From contig NOWV01000077.1 in assembly GCA_003344405.1 (NCBI GenBank), positions 124,001-188,000 on the forward strand: a stretch of DNA of 64,000 nucleotides, written 5' to 3'. This document shows, piece by piece, positions 38,051 through 50,813 of the stretch; within the stretch, counting starts at the first letter, position 1; the number at the start of each line of letters is the position of its first letter. Source of the stretch: Trichoplax sp. H2. Lineage: Eukaryota; Placozoa; Uniplacotomia; Trichoplacea. A program made the translations under genes and the position numbers. Under the pieces are notes generated by a model that worked only from the letters and a program-made list of their open reading frames with translations, was not told the origin of the DNA and made no database searches.

Positions 38051-39145
38051 TTACCTTAGATAGATCGAATGTTCAACTTTTAAAGGATATGAATTACTGA
38101 TAGCTGAATTGAAATTATTGATATCAATTTGCCTTGTGCACTGATAGGGTATTAAACGCTTAATCAATTTAACTGATCCATATCGTATTCTTTTATCAAA
38201 CTTTAAATAGATGAAAGGATTTAAGATAACCGTACTTGTAGTTACTGCTAAAGAGAAAAACAAAAGCAAAAAATAACCTATGTTGTTCATACGTACATCC
38301 ATGAATGATTGACGAGTAATAGCTAAACCGACCATTGATGCAAAGAATGGCCAGCTGATCAAGATATAAGATACAGAAATACTTAGTAACATTTTAATAA
38401 ATCGCTTCTTTCTCAACGAGTCTTCTTCGCGCTCGACAGAAAAGGCATCCTTGGGTGTAATGTAACTCTTTTGAAGTTTAATAATTTTCCAGTAGATAAC
38501 GATAATCAGTATTGCAGGCAGAAAAAATTCTATAATAGTAAATGCAATTAAATAGGCCGAAATCGATGGAGTTATTTCTGGAATATCACATTGCAATGTA
38601 TCATTATGATGGACTCGAACAAAAACGATCACGGGTGCGGTCACTGATGCTGACGATATAGCAATAGCAACTTCTCCAAAGATCAAGATACGGTTTTTAT
38701 TACGTCCATAGACATTAGAAAATGGTTTCATACTATAGTAGCGATCAATTCCAATCAAGCATAAATTCATCATAGATATACCATAAGATGTAAAGGTGAA
38801 ATATAACGATACACGGCACATCATCGTACCACCATAATAATCTAACTGACGACTTGCAACTTGGATATAGCCAATAAATGATGCAATAGTACAAATAATA
38901 TCTGATATAACAGTCACACGCATGACTTGATATGTTGTCTTTCTGAAATATTTATCGGTCATAAAAAGACTTAGGATGAACAGATTGACTATCAAACCTA
39001 TCAAAAATATTGGAATGCCAGCTAGCGATGCATAAGAGTAGATCGTGGATGAAAAATCTATTGGTGCTACTTGATTTACGCTGAAATTCATGATCTTTAA
39101 ATCGCTGTAGCCGCTACTAATCTGAAATAAATACACAGATGTCAC
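38051..39145 (-). CDS. orphan class A (rhodopsin-like) GPCR, single exon
   Basis: Intact intronless receptor of 364 codons from the first ATG. The ATG at 39091 (residue 19, MNFSVNQ) fits the two paralogues better and is the likelier start. Visible: NxS glycosylation site near the start, seven hydrophobic segments, helix 1 with GLIVN (N54), Cys110 and Cys186 for the conserved disulfide, DRY at 134-136, SWPF at 264-267 where most class A receptors have CWxP, and NPFIY at 309-313 followed by KFD. The tryptophan usual in helix 4 is replaced by Ala162. The third intracellular loop has the QKSY motif also found in the paralogues. It should sit in the plasma membrane and signal through G proteins; the ligand is unknown. 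It is the most divergent member of the local family. Confidence 0.95.
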   Translation of the reverse strand: MTSVYLFQISSGYSDLKIMNFSVNQVAPIDFSSTIYSYASLAGIPIFLIGLIVNLFILSLFMTDKYFRKTTYQVMRVTVISDIICTIASFIGYIQVASRQLDYYGGTMMCRVSLYFTFTSYGISMMNLCLIGIDRYYSMKPFSNVYGRNKNRILIFGEVAIAISSASVTAPVIVFVRVHHNDTLQCDIPEITPSISAYLIAFTIIEFFLPAILIIVIYWKIIKLQKSYITPKDAFSVEREEDSLRKKRFIKMLLSISVSYILISWPFFASMVGLAITRQSFMDVRMNNIGYFLLLFFSLAVTTSTVILNPFIYLKFDKRIRYGSVKLIKRLIPYQCTRQIDINNFNSAISNSYPLKVEHSIYLR

Positions 39146-41768
39146 AACGACAGAGATTGAGATTAGATGCTCACACTTGTTTTACAGTAATCAATTTATT
39201 AGAGAGTGAAAGAGCAAAATGATTAGTCAATTTTACTGTTATTTCCTTTTATCATATTTATAATAATGCGTTTTATTACGCTCTAACTCTATTTCTAACG
39301 AATAATTTTCGACGTAGCAAAGTTAATAGAAACAAAATACTTACAGTAATGTCGTAAATCAACAGCAATATTAAAGAAATAAATAACAAAAAAATCCAAT
39401 TTTCGTCTCCTATTTGATGATTGTACTATATGGTATGATGATTATAGGTTATAGCGAATTCCTTTAGCACGACGCTGTCATAATCAATAGTGAAATACAA
39501 AGCATGCCAATCAATTTCTTACCTCCGATCAAGAAAGTACAACAGATTCATGAAATATCGCTTCTTTTCGACGATATTTCATAACTATTTCATTAAGTAA
39601 GTTTGAAACCATGGCGAAGGTAAAGCAGAAATTGCATGCTCAGCTATTGTTTCAAATTTGAACAGTCAGGACAATATCAGCTGATCAGGGTAATATTGTA
39701 GCTTATAACAAACTAGCCTAAATGATTTCATTTAACAAATAACAATACATTTTTGCTTGTCTTTGGTAAACATCTGGCAGTAATTAGAGATATAGAAATG
39801 GAAGTCATCATTATAATTAATGGTCATACTTGACAACTAGAATATAATGTGACTGTATTATCTTAATATTTCGTTATTCAAAGAAAGACTGAATAGATAG
39901 GGATTGTTTTTTTAATAACATCCTTTAGGGTATCTGATTCATTATGAGTAACCATGTAATCTGATTGATAATTCTTCGTTATTCATTCTCAAGTGAAGAA
40001 AATTCTTGGAAATTCTGTACGTATTAACTTATGACAGCAGTAGTAGGATTGACAGCATGACTACTTTTGATTAGTAGGCGAAGTAAGTAGGGCGAGAACG
40101 AATAGCACCATGTACTAGCAGGAATTAAACTTATTTCAGAGATAATATATTTAACCTTCATTTTTGAGAGAATTTTAGTGGAATTCGTTAGTCGTTATAG
40201 ATCTACTTAATTATTTATCACTATTTCTGTTTCGACTTCTGATCATTGCACTAGCTTATCTCTATATAGCACTCAGAATTTTCTGTTACCGATACATATC
40301 CGTAATGACGTCTAGCCCTATTTCTGTTTAACATCCTATATTTTATAGCATCACGAGTTATGCATTTCGTTCGATAACAGTCGAGACATCGGCTATTTCA
40401 GTCTGTTAAAATGAAAGTTATTTGAAAGTCGACTGTACCCTCCTTTATCACAGGTAAACTACAGTGCCCGATAGCCAGTAAATACGCGTATTTAGAATAA
40501 TAAACACCATTGGTCTGTGCATATTTGCTCAAATGGAATTTAAATTCATTATGGATAAAGCGCTATTGATACTGTTGAGCAACATATTGGACTTGCAGAC
40601 GAAGAAAACTCGAGTCATAATGTTTATTCGATCAAATGTACAAGCATATTTTACTATTGATCAGTCAATATGGGATTTATTTTTAGAATATTTTGAGCTT
40701 AGAGTAGAGTAGACGCTGATTTAAACATCTTGAGCTTTTTCTAGGTAGAATTATCTTTAGTTTTAATTTAAACAATCTCGACAATCCAGTACTGTGAATT
40801 TCTATAGTGTTTATTTAGACTGATTTTACAAAGAGAAATATTAATTATATTGTTAATAATATGTACATAATTACTAAGTAATTTTCTTATATTTAGTTGT
40901 ATGATAATGTTTATTTTTGCTTTAATGATATTATATACGCATATCATTCTAAAATTAAAAGGACTAACAGCAGGTAAAGTATTAGCATTGAGATAGCTAT
41001 TAACTTATAATTTAGGGTCTTGATATTACATATTTTGTTAGTAAACTTAGCAGGGCTATGTTACACTTCTCTATTATACTCCTTTAGGGCTTATATAATC
41101 TTTACATTTGCATAGCTCCTATTTGTTAAAGCATATGGTAATCCTTGACTATCGTTATATTATTACATAGCAGAAATAACTATATGCAATATCTTTGACA
41201 TTGACTTTTCTAAAATGATTTTTCTTGGAAATTGCTTAATATCTATTCCTGTAGTAGAAGAGCACCAGATGGAATGAAGTAAATAAGTATTAATTTTATT
41301 ATTCACGCCGTAATAGGCACATTGGCATATTTCACAACAATTTGCGGTTCTTTCATAAGCTTCGAAATAGAACTACATAATAAAGATTGAAATATATGCA
41401 ATTGTTACGCAACATGAATGCTAGTCAAATTTTATTGTCTTCAGTAATAACTGTATACGACTCAATAACTTAAGATGTTGTCATATAACGATATACTACT
41501 TGTGCCGCCGCCTAATATAATATGTCATTAATATACCAATTTTGGAATGGCACAGCTATGGCTCTGTGATAAAATTGATCACGAAATTCCGGAATTTATC
41601 AAAAATTAGGATTTTATCAGATCTTTATACAAAGATACACCACAAACAGTTCTACTGTAACCAAATACAACTACTAGAAAAGCTTTTAGAAAAATTTTCT
41701 AAATAGCCGAAAATGCCTTCTAATATACTTTTTGTAGCATTCACAGCTACATTCAGTATAGTAAAATT
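39146..41768. other. intergenic, nothing recognised
   Basis: 5' flank of the receptor and further upstream sequence. No exon, repeat or RNA gene is recognised. All frames are short. Confidence 0.4.
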
Positions 41769-42854
41769 TTATCTTATTCTACAAATATTCAGATTTTTAT
41801 GAGCAACATTTATGACAGCAAAAACAGAATCGCTATAGTTGAAATGATTGTCGTTTTGTAGTTGTACGGAAAAACTTAAAGATGCGCAGATGAATATGAA
41901 ATCACGTGTCGAGAATATCATTCGTGCGCTTTTTTTCGCTCTTGATGCACGAGAAAACATCCTTGAGAAATTAATTAATTATTACGTCATCAATGATATA
42001 ATTTTTGTTGAATAATGAATCATATGTTAACACCTAGCCATTAATTAACTACTATTAAATGTCATAGATAGTGTGTCGTGATTCTTGCTACATTTAGCAT
42101 GTAGACTTGGCTATAAATTTATTATTGTTTTGTGCCAGCGAAGTTTGTGAGGCTATATAAAAGTCTCAAAGCTCTTAATTGTCGGAGTTGATAAGTTAGT
42201 TGATAACAGATGGTTACCAGCGGTTAGTAGTAGATTATAAGTTGTAAGTTCAATTAGTCATTTTAATAATCAGATTTTAGAATAAAGTTTTGATTCTTAG
42301 AGTGAATATTCTATCGTCTAAGACTCAAATCTAAGTTTGTTAGATTAAAGAGTGATTAGGGTTAATTGTTTAGATAGTTAAGACTACTTTAGAGGAAAGA
42401 ATCCCATTTATTTTTGTATTGCAATCTCGGTTAGGGCAATCCTTTCGTATTATGTTGTTATGATTTAAAAAATACGTTCTCAGAAACATACTAAACCGCT
42501 TCTTGATCATGTTAAAGTCGATTTCAGTCACCTCAACTTCACGTGCTTTCAAATTACAACAAGCACTTACACTTTATATCTCGGTATTTTTTTAAAATAT
42601 ACCAGAACGCGACATTCGCATGATGATATTGTCTGGGCGGTTACAATCTAGAATTTATCGGCAGAGAACCTAGTTACTGGAGATTCTAAATTGGTCAATT
42701 CGTCAGTAGTGAGATTGGTATAGATTACTTTGATCCACCGTAGTTTCATGCATCTTGATTCATACCAGAACGAATCGATAGCAATATCACTCACAGGTAA
42801 AATAACAATCAGGATAAGGGCAGTGATTGCGATAACAATATGTTTGCAAACGCT
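41769..42854 (-). pseudogene. decayed leucine-rich-repeat gene fragments
   Basis: Reading the minus strand downward, several frames show leucine-rich-repeat words in order. A hydrophobic, secretion-signal-like start lacking its Met (42800-42850, HIVIAITALILIVILPVS) is followed by LRWIKVIYTNLT. Near 42400-42540 comes EIDFNMI...FLNHNNI. Near 42331-42354 is NLTNLDLS, and near 42130-42195 LRQLRALRLLYSLTNFAG. Near 41780-41880 is a piece with NDNHF...SVFAVINVAHKNLNI. They lie in different frames with stops between them and no consistent splice sites, so I read one dead extracellular LRR gene. Each piece alone would be weak; their order and shared strand give the support. Confidence 0.45.
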
Positions 42855-43132
42855 TTAATGTAGCCTTATGGCTATCATGAGGTGTAGTTACTTCGTGCTG
42901 CTCCTAGAAATGTTTGTCTTTCCAGTGTATTTTACCTAGAATTAATCTTCGTGCAGTAGATAGTTTAGGTAGAATGCAACATGATATATGGTTTGTATCT
43001 TCATGGTGAGTTCATTCATTGCATGTCCATGGTATACTATGTTCTGTTCAATTACTCTCCGTATTAGGGATTATTACTGGTTATGTTCCTCATTTTAGGG
43101 ATAATTACTGTAGCGAGATTATGTTTTAAAAC
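42855..43132. other. short intergenic stretch
   Basis: Nothing recognised between the LRR remnant and the dispersed repeat. Confidence 0.35.
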
Positions 43133-43250
43133 ATACTAGTACAAACTCCCGTCGCTTTGCTGACGGTTTACGATAATGTACCCATTTGTTAATAATTAAC
43201 AGATAGTATTACCATTCAACATTATATATATACAGTATATCCCGGTAATG
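43133..43250 (+). repeat. dispersed repeat, copy C (most complete)
   Basis: 118 bp running from ATACTAGTACAAACTC through the CCGTCGCTTTGCTGACGG hairpin core, TTTACGATAATGTACCCA, TTGTTAATAATTAACAGATA and an AT stretch to TATCCCGGTAATG. It matches copy A at both ends without the 75-bp middle of that copy, and copy B along its first two thirds. It is therefore probably closest to the ancestral element. Confidence 0.7.
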
Positions 43251-45284
43251 GCCAGGCACTACTATATTCACAACTATGCTTCTAGAATACTACTTTTCAA
43301 TAATGCATTCACGGATGAAACCTTATTATAGTCTTTGATAATAATTCGGTAATTATAATATCTGGCCTACATATCCTAATGTGAAGAATAATGCTACTGG
43401 ATAGATTAAAATTATATCAACCATTGCTGAGTAGTAATATTATGATTGAACACTCATTGGCAAGTTTACTTTGCATGATTTTACAACATTTCATTAACAT
43501 TCGATTACTCTATAACGCTGATTAGAATATTATTAATGTATTACAAAGGAACAATAAAAGTAATATGACAATTACTCCCTTACATATCACTAATTCATAA
43601 TGCAATAAAATTTATTTACTTTACGTTCGGAATTAAAGCATTACATTTTTGTGGCTGCAAAATGTGTTATATAAACTGATATTTGCCTAAACGCTTAATT
43701 CTAAGTATAGTATTATAATCACTATTTCAATGTAAAGCTTCCCTATATACTACATTACGTGTCACTCGGCATATGCCATTATTGTAACCTGGCAAGTTAC
43801 TGTTAACTCTATTATGGTGTAAAGAATTAATTTCCTTTCGATCAATAAACGCCTTTACATATTTACTGTTGTTGTGGTTTTATTAGCTTACCTTACAAAT
43901 ATAGAGTATTGATGTATTAAATGTAACGATATAAAAAGGAGATACGATAGAGAAAAAGGGAGACTTCTGGACACGTTAAACTTGAAAAAAGTCATAAAGT
44001 TGCTCATTGGCAATTTGTTATTTGCTGTTACTCGTCGGTAACGTGAAAATATAAAGGAGATTTTTTTTAAGTTCAACTTGTAGTCGAGACAGTATACCTA
44101 CTCCCTTAGGAAGATTTATTGTCAAATATACATTTTTAGTGCTACCATCAGCTTTAATGGGAGGTCATCCAAAGAAATTATCTCCAAAGCGGACTTCGTA
44201 ATCAGAATATTGTGTAACTAGCCACTTTTCTAGCAGACTTTCCGAGCTCCTATTTTGTCGTCTAGAATATAGATTGCATCTTATGATATTACCATTATTA
44301 ATGCTGTTGCTGCTAGTATTGAAACTGTAAACGGCAGAAGCTTCATCCGATGTCTTTGACAAGCATGGCGATGAATAACTTCGAACATACTGGAACATGT
44401 TGGAGGTTCGTGTAGCTCCGATCTTTTGTAACACTGAACATAAGTAGGTGTATATATGCTAGTATTAGAATGAAAATGAGTCTGCAGAAATTTTGCATTG
44501 TTCAACCTCATTAGCCGTACCATTACCTAAAGTTATCAATTAATTTGGTTATTTATTTATTCCATATGATTTATTTAATTTTATTTTGCTTATTTTATGT
44601 TTATTTTTATTTATGTTATCTGCACAGATTCATTTAGATAATAATAGAAAGTATTATGCCTCAAGGAACGTGGGGCAACACTTTAATAATCATATGTTGT
44701 TTTAAGAGCAATTGCACTCGCACTTGTCACCATTGGACAATACAGTACATAAATTTTTATATTTTGTCCGGTGCCTAACCCTATCTCATAGATTAGCAGC
44801 AGCGGGAAACTTTTACGGTCTCACCTCGGACAAAACTTTAGGAATTGACTTGTGTTTTAAGGAGATAAAACACGTTATACCATCATCTGAACGAATCTTA
44901 TGTAACTAATGGAAGAACAGTAGCTTTAGTACTCGACGAAATAGAAACCATGGCAAGTCGGATGGCTAAATCCAATCTCTTATTCATTCTATTGCACCTG
45001 AGCTGGTCTCATTTTGTAGTCAACTCGATTGCCGCTTGCACAATGAATCTTTTCCTCTTTTAAGTTCTTAAATGTGTGTTTGAATTTGATTTCGATATGA
45101 CAATGTCAAAATATTACTAATACATCAAATTGTCCTGTTCAAGGTAAGAAAACTCGTTATAATGTGTAGTGCTTGAATTTTACAATTCCTTAGGTTCACA
45201 ATCGTTTAACTCAAAATCTGAGATATTAAAATTGAGCAAATTTCTAACGTGACACAAAATCAATAGAAGCACTAATTGGGAGAA
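43251..45284. other. intergenic, two unexplained overlapping frames
   Basis: On the minus strand, frames at 44165-44434 (89 codons) and 44281-44523 (80 codons) overlap in different phases. They could be two halves of one frameshifted exon or chance. Neither shows a domain. A plus-strand frame at 44712-44909 is likewise unassigned. Confidence 0.35.
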
Positions 45285-46587
45285 GACGTTTCGCCAAGCC
45301 CGTTTCAAGTTACCTACTTGGTCCATACCTCTTAATGCGACCATTTTTCTCCATCATGTCCTTGACAATTTTTTACACAGAATTTTAATCGATTAACTGC
45401 TGATCATCCAGCCACTTAAAATTCAGAAGACTGCCTCTTCTAGAACATTTATACTCCCACTACTCATAGGAATGCACGATTATCAGTTACGGTTAGGACT
45501 AATGGACGGTCGTTTTTTTCGGTGCAGGCGCAAACTTTGATGCCAATGTCTTAGTTGTAACAGAAAATTTCGTCGTGGTAACCATTAATTATCCACCAGG
45601 AGCATTAGGCTTTTAGGACAAATACATCCTAAATTGAAGTGAATCATTACTCACCCTAATTTAGGTCTGAATGATCAACAGCTAGCTCTGAAAAATACGG
45701 AAGATGCTACTCTTATTTTTAATCGATTAGTGAATAAGACCAACTGTGCTTGACGATCTATGAGAAGAAGTTTGAGATGTTTAAGAATGTTACCGTATGA
45801 AACTATTTTAACCCAACAAAATGTTATATTAGGTGAAACCATTCTAGCTTTTATACCAATTGGTAGTACAGATCTAATTCCAGGTCATCCCATAGAATTA
45901 CTTGATGAAGTTAAAGCTTTAAACATCACTACCTTTTTTGGAACATGTAAAGACGTTGGATCGTTATACTTAATATTACGACCTGGATTCGATTTTAAAG
46001 TTAATGGGGCATTTTTTAAAGTTGCTATTGCTTTTATGTTTGATGATTTCATTCCCATAGCAAAAAAAGCCGTCATATTCCAATATACAGTACTGACTGG
46101 GTAAAAATAACACAGCCTGCTTTGAATGATCGATGCCTATAGATATTTACGAGGATTACTTGTTTTTGGCTCCTGCTACATATTGTGCAACTCAATTATC
46201 ACGCCATGATATACAAACTTATATATATATGAGTTTTCTCGTAGGATAGTTAAGTCAGGTTATTTTACAGAACCAGCTAGGGTTGCTGAAACTATAGAAT
46301 TACCCTATGTCTTTGGTTATTCGTTTGAAAAATTATATTTTAATAGAGATATATTTACTTTAGAAGATCATCAAGTTTCATTGGATATTATGAATCGATG
46401 TGGTAATATAATGCGGACTGGGAATCCAAACGGTCTTAATACTAATGATGTAGTCTGGCCTCAATTTGATAGTGATACTTTTCGATATTGTGTGTTTCAC
46501 TTTAATCCATCTATTAGGCATCATTTAAAAAGTAACAACATGCAATTTTGGAATCGCTTTAAACCAGCATTGCTTGATGCTGTTTAA
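45285..46587 (+). pseudogene. carboxylesterase/cholinesterase-family pseudogene
   Basis: A relic of an alpha/beta-hydrolase of the carboxylesterase type B family. In order: a damaged GIPYAKPP-like start and RFKLP...LNAT, then SPSCP in another frame. SEDCLF is followed by TAG at 45441-45443 and NIYTPT. Then comes a degraded oxyanion-hole region, ANFDANVLVV, and VVVTINYPPGALGF ending in TAG at 45614-45616. GLNDQQLALK runs straight into a much later part of the protein, so the GESAGG nucleophile segment is missing. After a TGA at 45751 the frame stays open: CLRMLPYETIL, GTCKDVGSLYLI to 46100, intron 46101-46244 (phase 2 both sides), then ELPYVFGY, TGNPN, WPQFDSDT, FWNRFKPAL and a natural stop. 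The catalytic His place before ELPYVFG reads Glu. The retained intron shows it is not a retrocopy. Confidence 0.85.
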
Positions 46588-47579
46588 CCAAAATAAACCA
46601 ATGATGAACATTAAAAATTTTTGTACTAGCATTATCTTACCAGTACTGAGAATTAATATCGTAGCTATCGTATCAATGTAACTGATAGGAATGCAATCTC
46701 TTTCGTAAAGATAAAATAATTCGAAATAAAGTTCTCGTGTTAATATGTATTCTTTTTCAATGCTTCAGTAAATTTATATTTGACAAAGCCTTCAGTATAT
46801 GTGATTGCATTTGCGATTATTGTAGGTTCAATTTGAAGACGAAGTACATCTAATTTTTATAGTTCAGGTTGCAGTTTTAGACTTATGATGACAATTGATT
46901 ACATTTATTCTAGCAGATGATTTTATGAATGGACATACACTAGCCTAGCCATCTCGAGTTAGTCAGTAAATATCCATAACTATAACTATAACTATTTCTC
47001 TGTTAATTTGGCTATTAAATACGACTTAACTGTTAGAATCTTAAGACAATATACATTAGATACATAATACAGATTTATACAGTACCATTGGAGGACTAGT
47101 ACGATACACTATTCGATAAATACGCACGTTGTTTTATCCAATTACTTCATGTTAAATCTTAGCTTGTATAAATGAGCATCGGACGAGTAAATTAATCCAT
47201 TCAGTATTACACGCAAGCAATACCAACAATTAAATCATTATCATCGAACACAGTATAAACTTGTTGATATTATTGTACTCTACCGTTAAGCAATCTATTC
47301 CAAGAAACACATAGATATTGGCTCTACTATTATTCGTGTAATAATATTTCAAAATTTATCTATATTTCATTTTGAAAAGGACTGCATTATCACTACCACT
47401 CCAATCTCTTCAAGATATACGAGTAAGTCATACCTGAATGTTGCATCATAAATATCACGATTGTATTTACATAAGGTCCGTTTAGTGTTTATTAAAGGTA
47501 GCAGTTATTAACTGAGCAAGGGAAAATCTACTATAGCGCTAAAACTTTGTAATGAAATGAAAAGTGTAAAGATCAAGCT
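46588..47579. other. intergenic, nothing recognised
   Basis: 3' flank of the esterase relic. No coding, RNA or repeat feature is recognised. Confidence 0.4.
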
Positions 47580-48400
47580 ACAAAACTTTAATAAACTTAG
47601 ATTCTACTTCCGTTGCACTCCGGTCCATTTAACAAAACTTTGACACCAAATAAAATTTAGGGAAATAATCGATCAACAATTTATTACAAAAAATGGAGAG
47701 AAGTATACAGCAAACCAAACAACCTTACAAATACTTAGCATTAAGTATTAATAAAATAAGTGACAGACTTAAAAACTGTCAACAACCAAACAACCTTTCA
47801 AAAAGAAGAACGTTTTAACTTACGACAATTCATACCCGAAGGCCTTTTAAACTCAACAAGTTCATCAAAAGAATCTTCTTCTACTCTCTCTCTTAAATTT
47901 TCCAATTGCACTATCATTTATAGGCTTCGAAGAGCCGTCAGAGGTATTTAAAACTAAACATTTTCTAACCAATTGCTCCTAAGATTCATTTTAGAAAACT
48001 ACTTTGCACCATTTAAGAAAACAAAAATCATTCAAAGTTCAGACACAATTTACCCTATGATTCGCTTACAAAACACTAAAACCAACAAGTTAACTATAAA
48101 ATACGTCAAACTTCACTTCTAATATAATTTCTATCATTAATACATTATAAAAGTCTAAAAATTAACCTTTAAACATCAAGATTTACTCATAAAAATAACA
48201 GTCTAACTACTTAACAATCAACACAACCTCTGCCAATTTCCATCTTATTTTCTATTTTCCTAACTAAACTTTCCTAATGTGATGTCACGCTATAAAATTC
48301 CAAAGTTTCAAATTCATAACAAAAGTCCAAATTTCAAAAATCAACTCTTACGATATTTTCCATAAACTAAAATCCAAAAATTAATACAGGAAAATTATAT
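47580..48400. other. strongly G-poor, C-rich-over-G strand-asymmetric block
   Basis: The plus strand here is built mostly of A, T and C. A hand count of 48061-48360 gives about 14 G against about 64 C. A 63-codon frame (47760-47951) is open but unassigned. The words CCAAACAACCTT and CCAAACAACCTTT recur at 47716 and 47789. The block ends at a small cluster of CCGAATCCGAA words around 48410-48445. The neighbouring sequence does not share the skew. It could be a retroelement remnant, or a transcribed non-coding region shaped by strand-biased mutation. Confidence 0.55.
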
Positions 48401-50813
48401 CGGATATAAATCCGACCAGTTCCGGAATCCGAATCCGAAAAATCTGGATCTTATAAAGATCACAGTAATCACTTATCAAGAAATTTCATATGACTACTAC
48501 GACTACTTTTCTGATATTAGTATCGCTTAGTATTGACTGTTGATGTTTTAGCGTCAGGTTGTACAGTAACTGTACGATTATAGACTACATTACAGTACTT
48601 TACTGTCATGTTATAAATCCCCTTTCTCTATGGATAGGGTTTTGTTACTAAGTCAAATTCATTTACAATTTGAATAGACTATCAAACTCCCTTTCTTTAG
48701 ATTAGGTAATTGCTCTAGGGCTACTTCTATAGCAATCTATATAATACCTTGTAAAATAATAAAGAAGAAAACATGGCGACTTGATGATTTGGCAGGGTAA
48801 AACTTAAAGACATTATCACTTTATAAGTATTTTCTATAGTAAAATAATACTAGTTACATACTAAAAGCTATAAAGGACTCTACTTTTAGTCCTTTACTAC
48901 AACTTGACTATCCTTTCAATTCTGTTAATGCCAGAAAGGCTGCCCACTATCCGAAATTTTGCCAAAATTACGGTAGTCTCTCTAATGTAACTTTTCGTAT
49001 TTTAGTGTATAAGATATATCGCATTGTAATAAATAGGCTTTATTGTCGTTAATTCATAATCTACGAACTTGAAATTTGAGTGTATAAGAAAAACCAAGTT
49101 CCTAAAGAGTTACAAAGCGCACAGTTGCTACAATTAGCAGTAATCGCTAAATATATATTATAATTCTTTTTAGGACATTATGTCTCAGGTTTTTTAATTT
49201 CTTTCCAAAATTAATAAATACAATTAATTCTGTCACTTATGAGTGCATGTTGGTACAATGTTATTCCGAACATCACTTTCGCTAAATATTACATCTGTCA
49301 ATTTTTTTATTTCGTTATTCTTTTTTGCTTCGATATGAAAAAGTATTTTAACAATAGTAAATAGTTGGTTTCTTGCACCTGCTATACGTCAAACAGCAAT
49401 GATTCATAGCCGCTGTACCGTTAAATCTAATATTTTTACATTAATGAAATGTTCAAAGTAATAATTTTATCACTATATTTTATAGATTAGAGGGTTACTA
49501 AAGGCACATAAATCATAATTCAGTTGCCTGCGAAGAACTGTTAGAGCAATACTTCAAAGAGCCCAATCAAATGAGCTGAAATATTGCCAATAGTTCGACT
49601 AACTTATTCCTACGTATATATTAATATGGAGCTTGATAGAATTAATTTTATAATCTGATCAAATTACCTGAAGCCTAATAATATTTGCTTTTGCGATAGA
49701 ATTTTTCACTAACTTATTCTCATAGTAATCTAATTCTCACAAAACAATGGTCCATGTTTAAGTAGAATTTATAAAAAGTCTTTTATTATAGAATTTTAGA
49801 AAGGTAGAAATTAAATACCGTAATTAGTTATTTAAACAATCCAAGAGATCCATGAATGCTAATAAATAACGAGATCGTATCTGTAGCTCATAAATGCGTA
49901 TTTAGCTCAATTTCTTTACGACGACAGGGCTGATGACAATCGCACTTGAATATTTCACAGAGCACTATTCCTCCGATGGATAATTAATATATCCTACCAT
50001 ACGAATCTACCCACTTATTATACGCTTAATTTACTTCCTTAATATGCAACACAATAAGGGGTTGAGAATCTTCACGGATACAGTACATCAATTTAGACAG
50101 ATCATGTACCAACTTATATAATTGGCTATTATTAACAAACAACAATCACTAATATTGGCAATTAATATTTTTTAAAATATCACACAATAACATTTTAGTA
50201 AAGTAACTCAACTATGTTAGGTATAGCAATCAGTAAAATCTAGTATCTATATACAGCTTTGATTATTTATTGACTACTAACAAAAACGATTAGGTAGATA
50301 CATAAGCATAGTGGTGTACGTATCATCCTGTTGTATATATGGTGTTAATTTAGAGAAAAAAGTGTAATTGGTTAATTAAATATTCTTATCAGTCTTGATT
50401 ACTGTAAATTGATGTCCTGAGATGATATTATTTTCGTAATATTTATCAAATCCTAGCAAAATTCGGTACGGCAGTAAATCTGGTATGAGACAATTTCTAC
50501 TTATTTAATTGTTTAGCGACAAAATAATTTCCATTGTAAGTTAGCCTTATAAATATGATCATGCATTGTTATTCTTCCGAATTTACTTACATATAAGTTA
50601 TAGAGCAACTATTAAGATTTCAATAATTTTTCCTAAATTTACTTCATTCTTTTCATAAATGCGCCATTCTCTGTATCAACAATACCAAACGTAGATTGAT
50701 ATATTCGTGTAGCGTACCTCGCACACATCTAGGCGTAATTTTGACTATAATTAAGTAGAATTAGTATTATATCTCGACTTTATCAAGAATTTGTACGAGT
50801 GTATATTTAAAAA
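48401..50813. other. intergenic, nothing recognised
   Basis: Contains a perfect 15-bp palindrome GTACAGTAACTGTAC at 48561-48575 and otherwise no recognised feature. It is the 3' side of the next receptor. Confidence 0.4.

Noticed and set aside
44165-44523. Two overlapping minus-strand frames read as one frameshifted exon
   Set aside because: No family resemblance in either part and no splice sites, so a gene call is not justified.
48561-48575. Perfect palindrome GTACAGTAACTGTAC
   Set aside because: Single short palindrome with no repeats or gene context; TACAGTA and TACTGTA words are common throughout the window.
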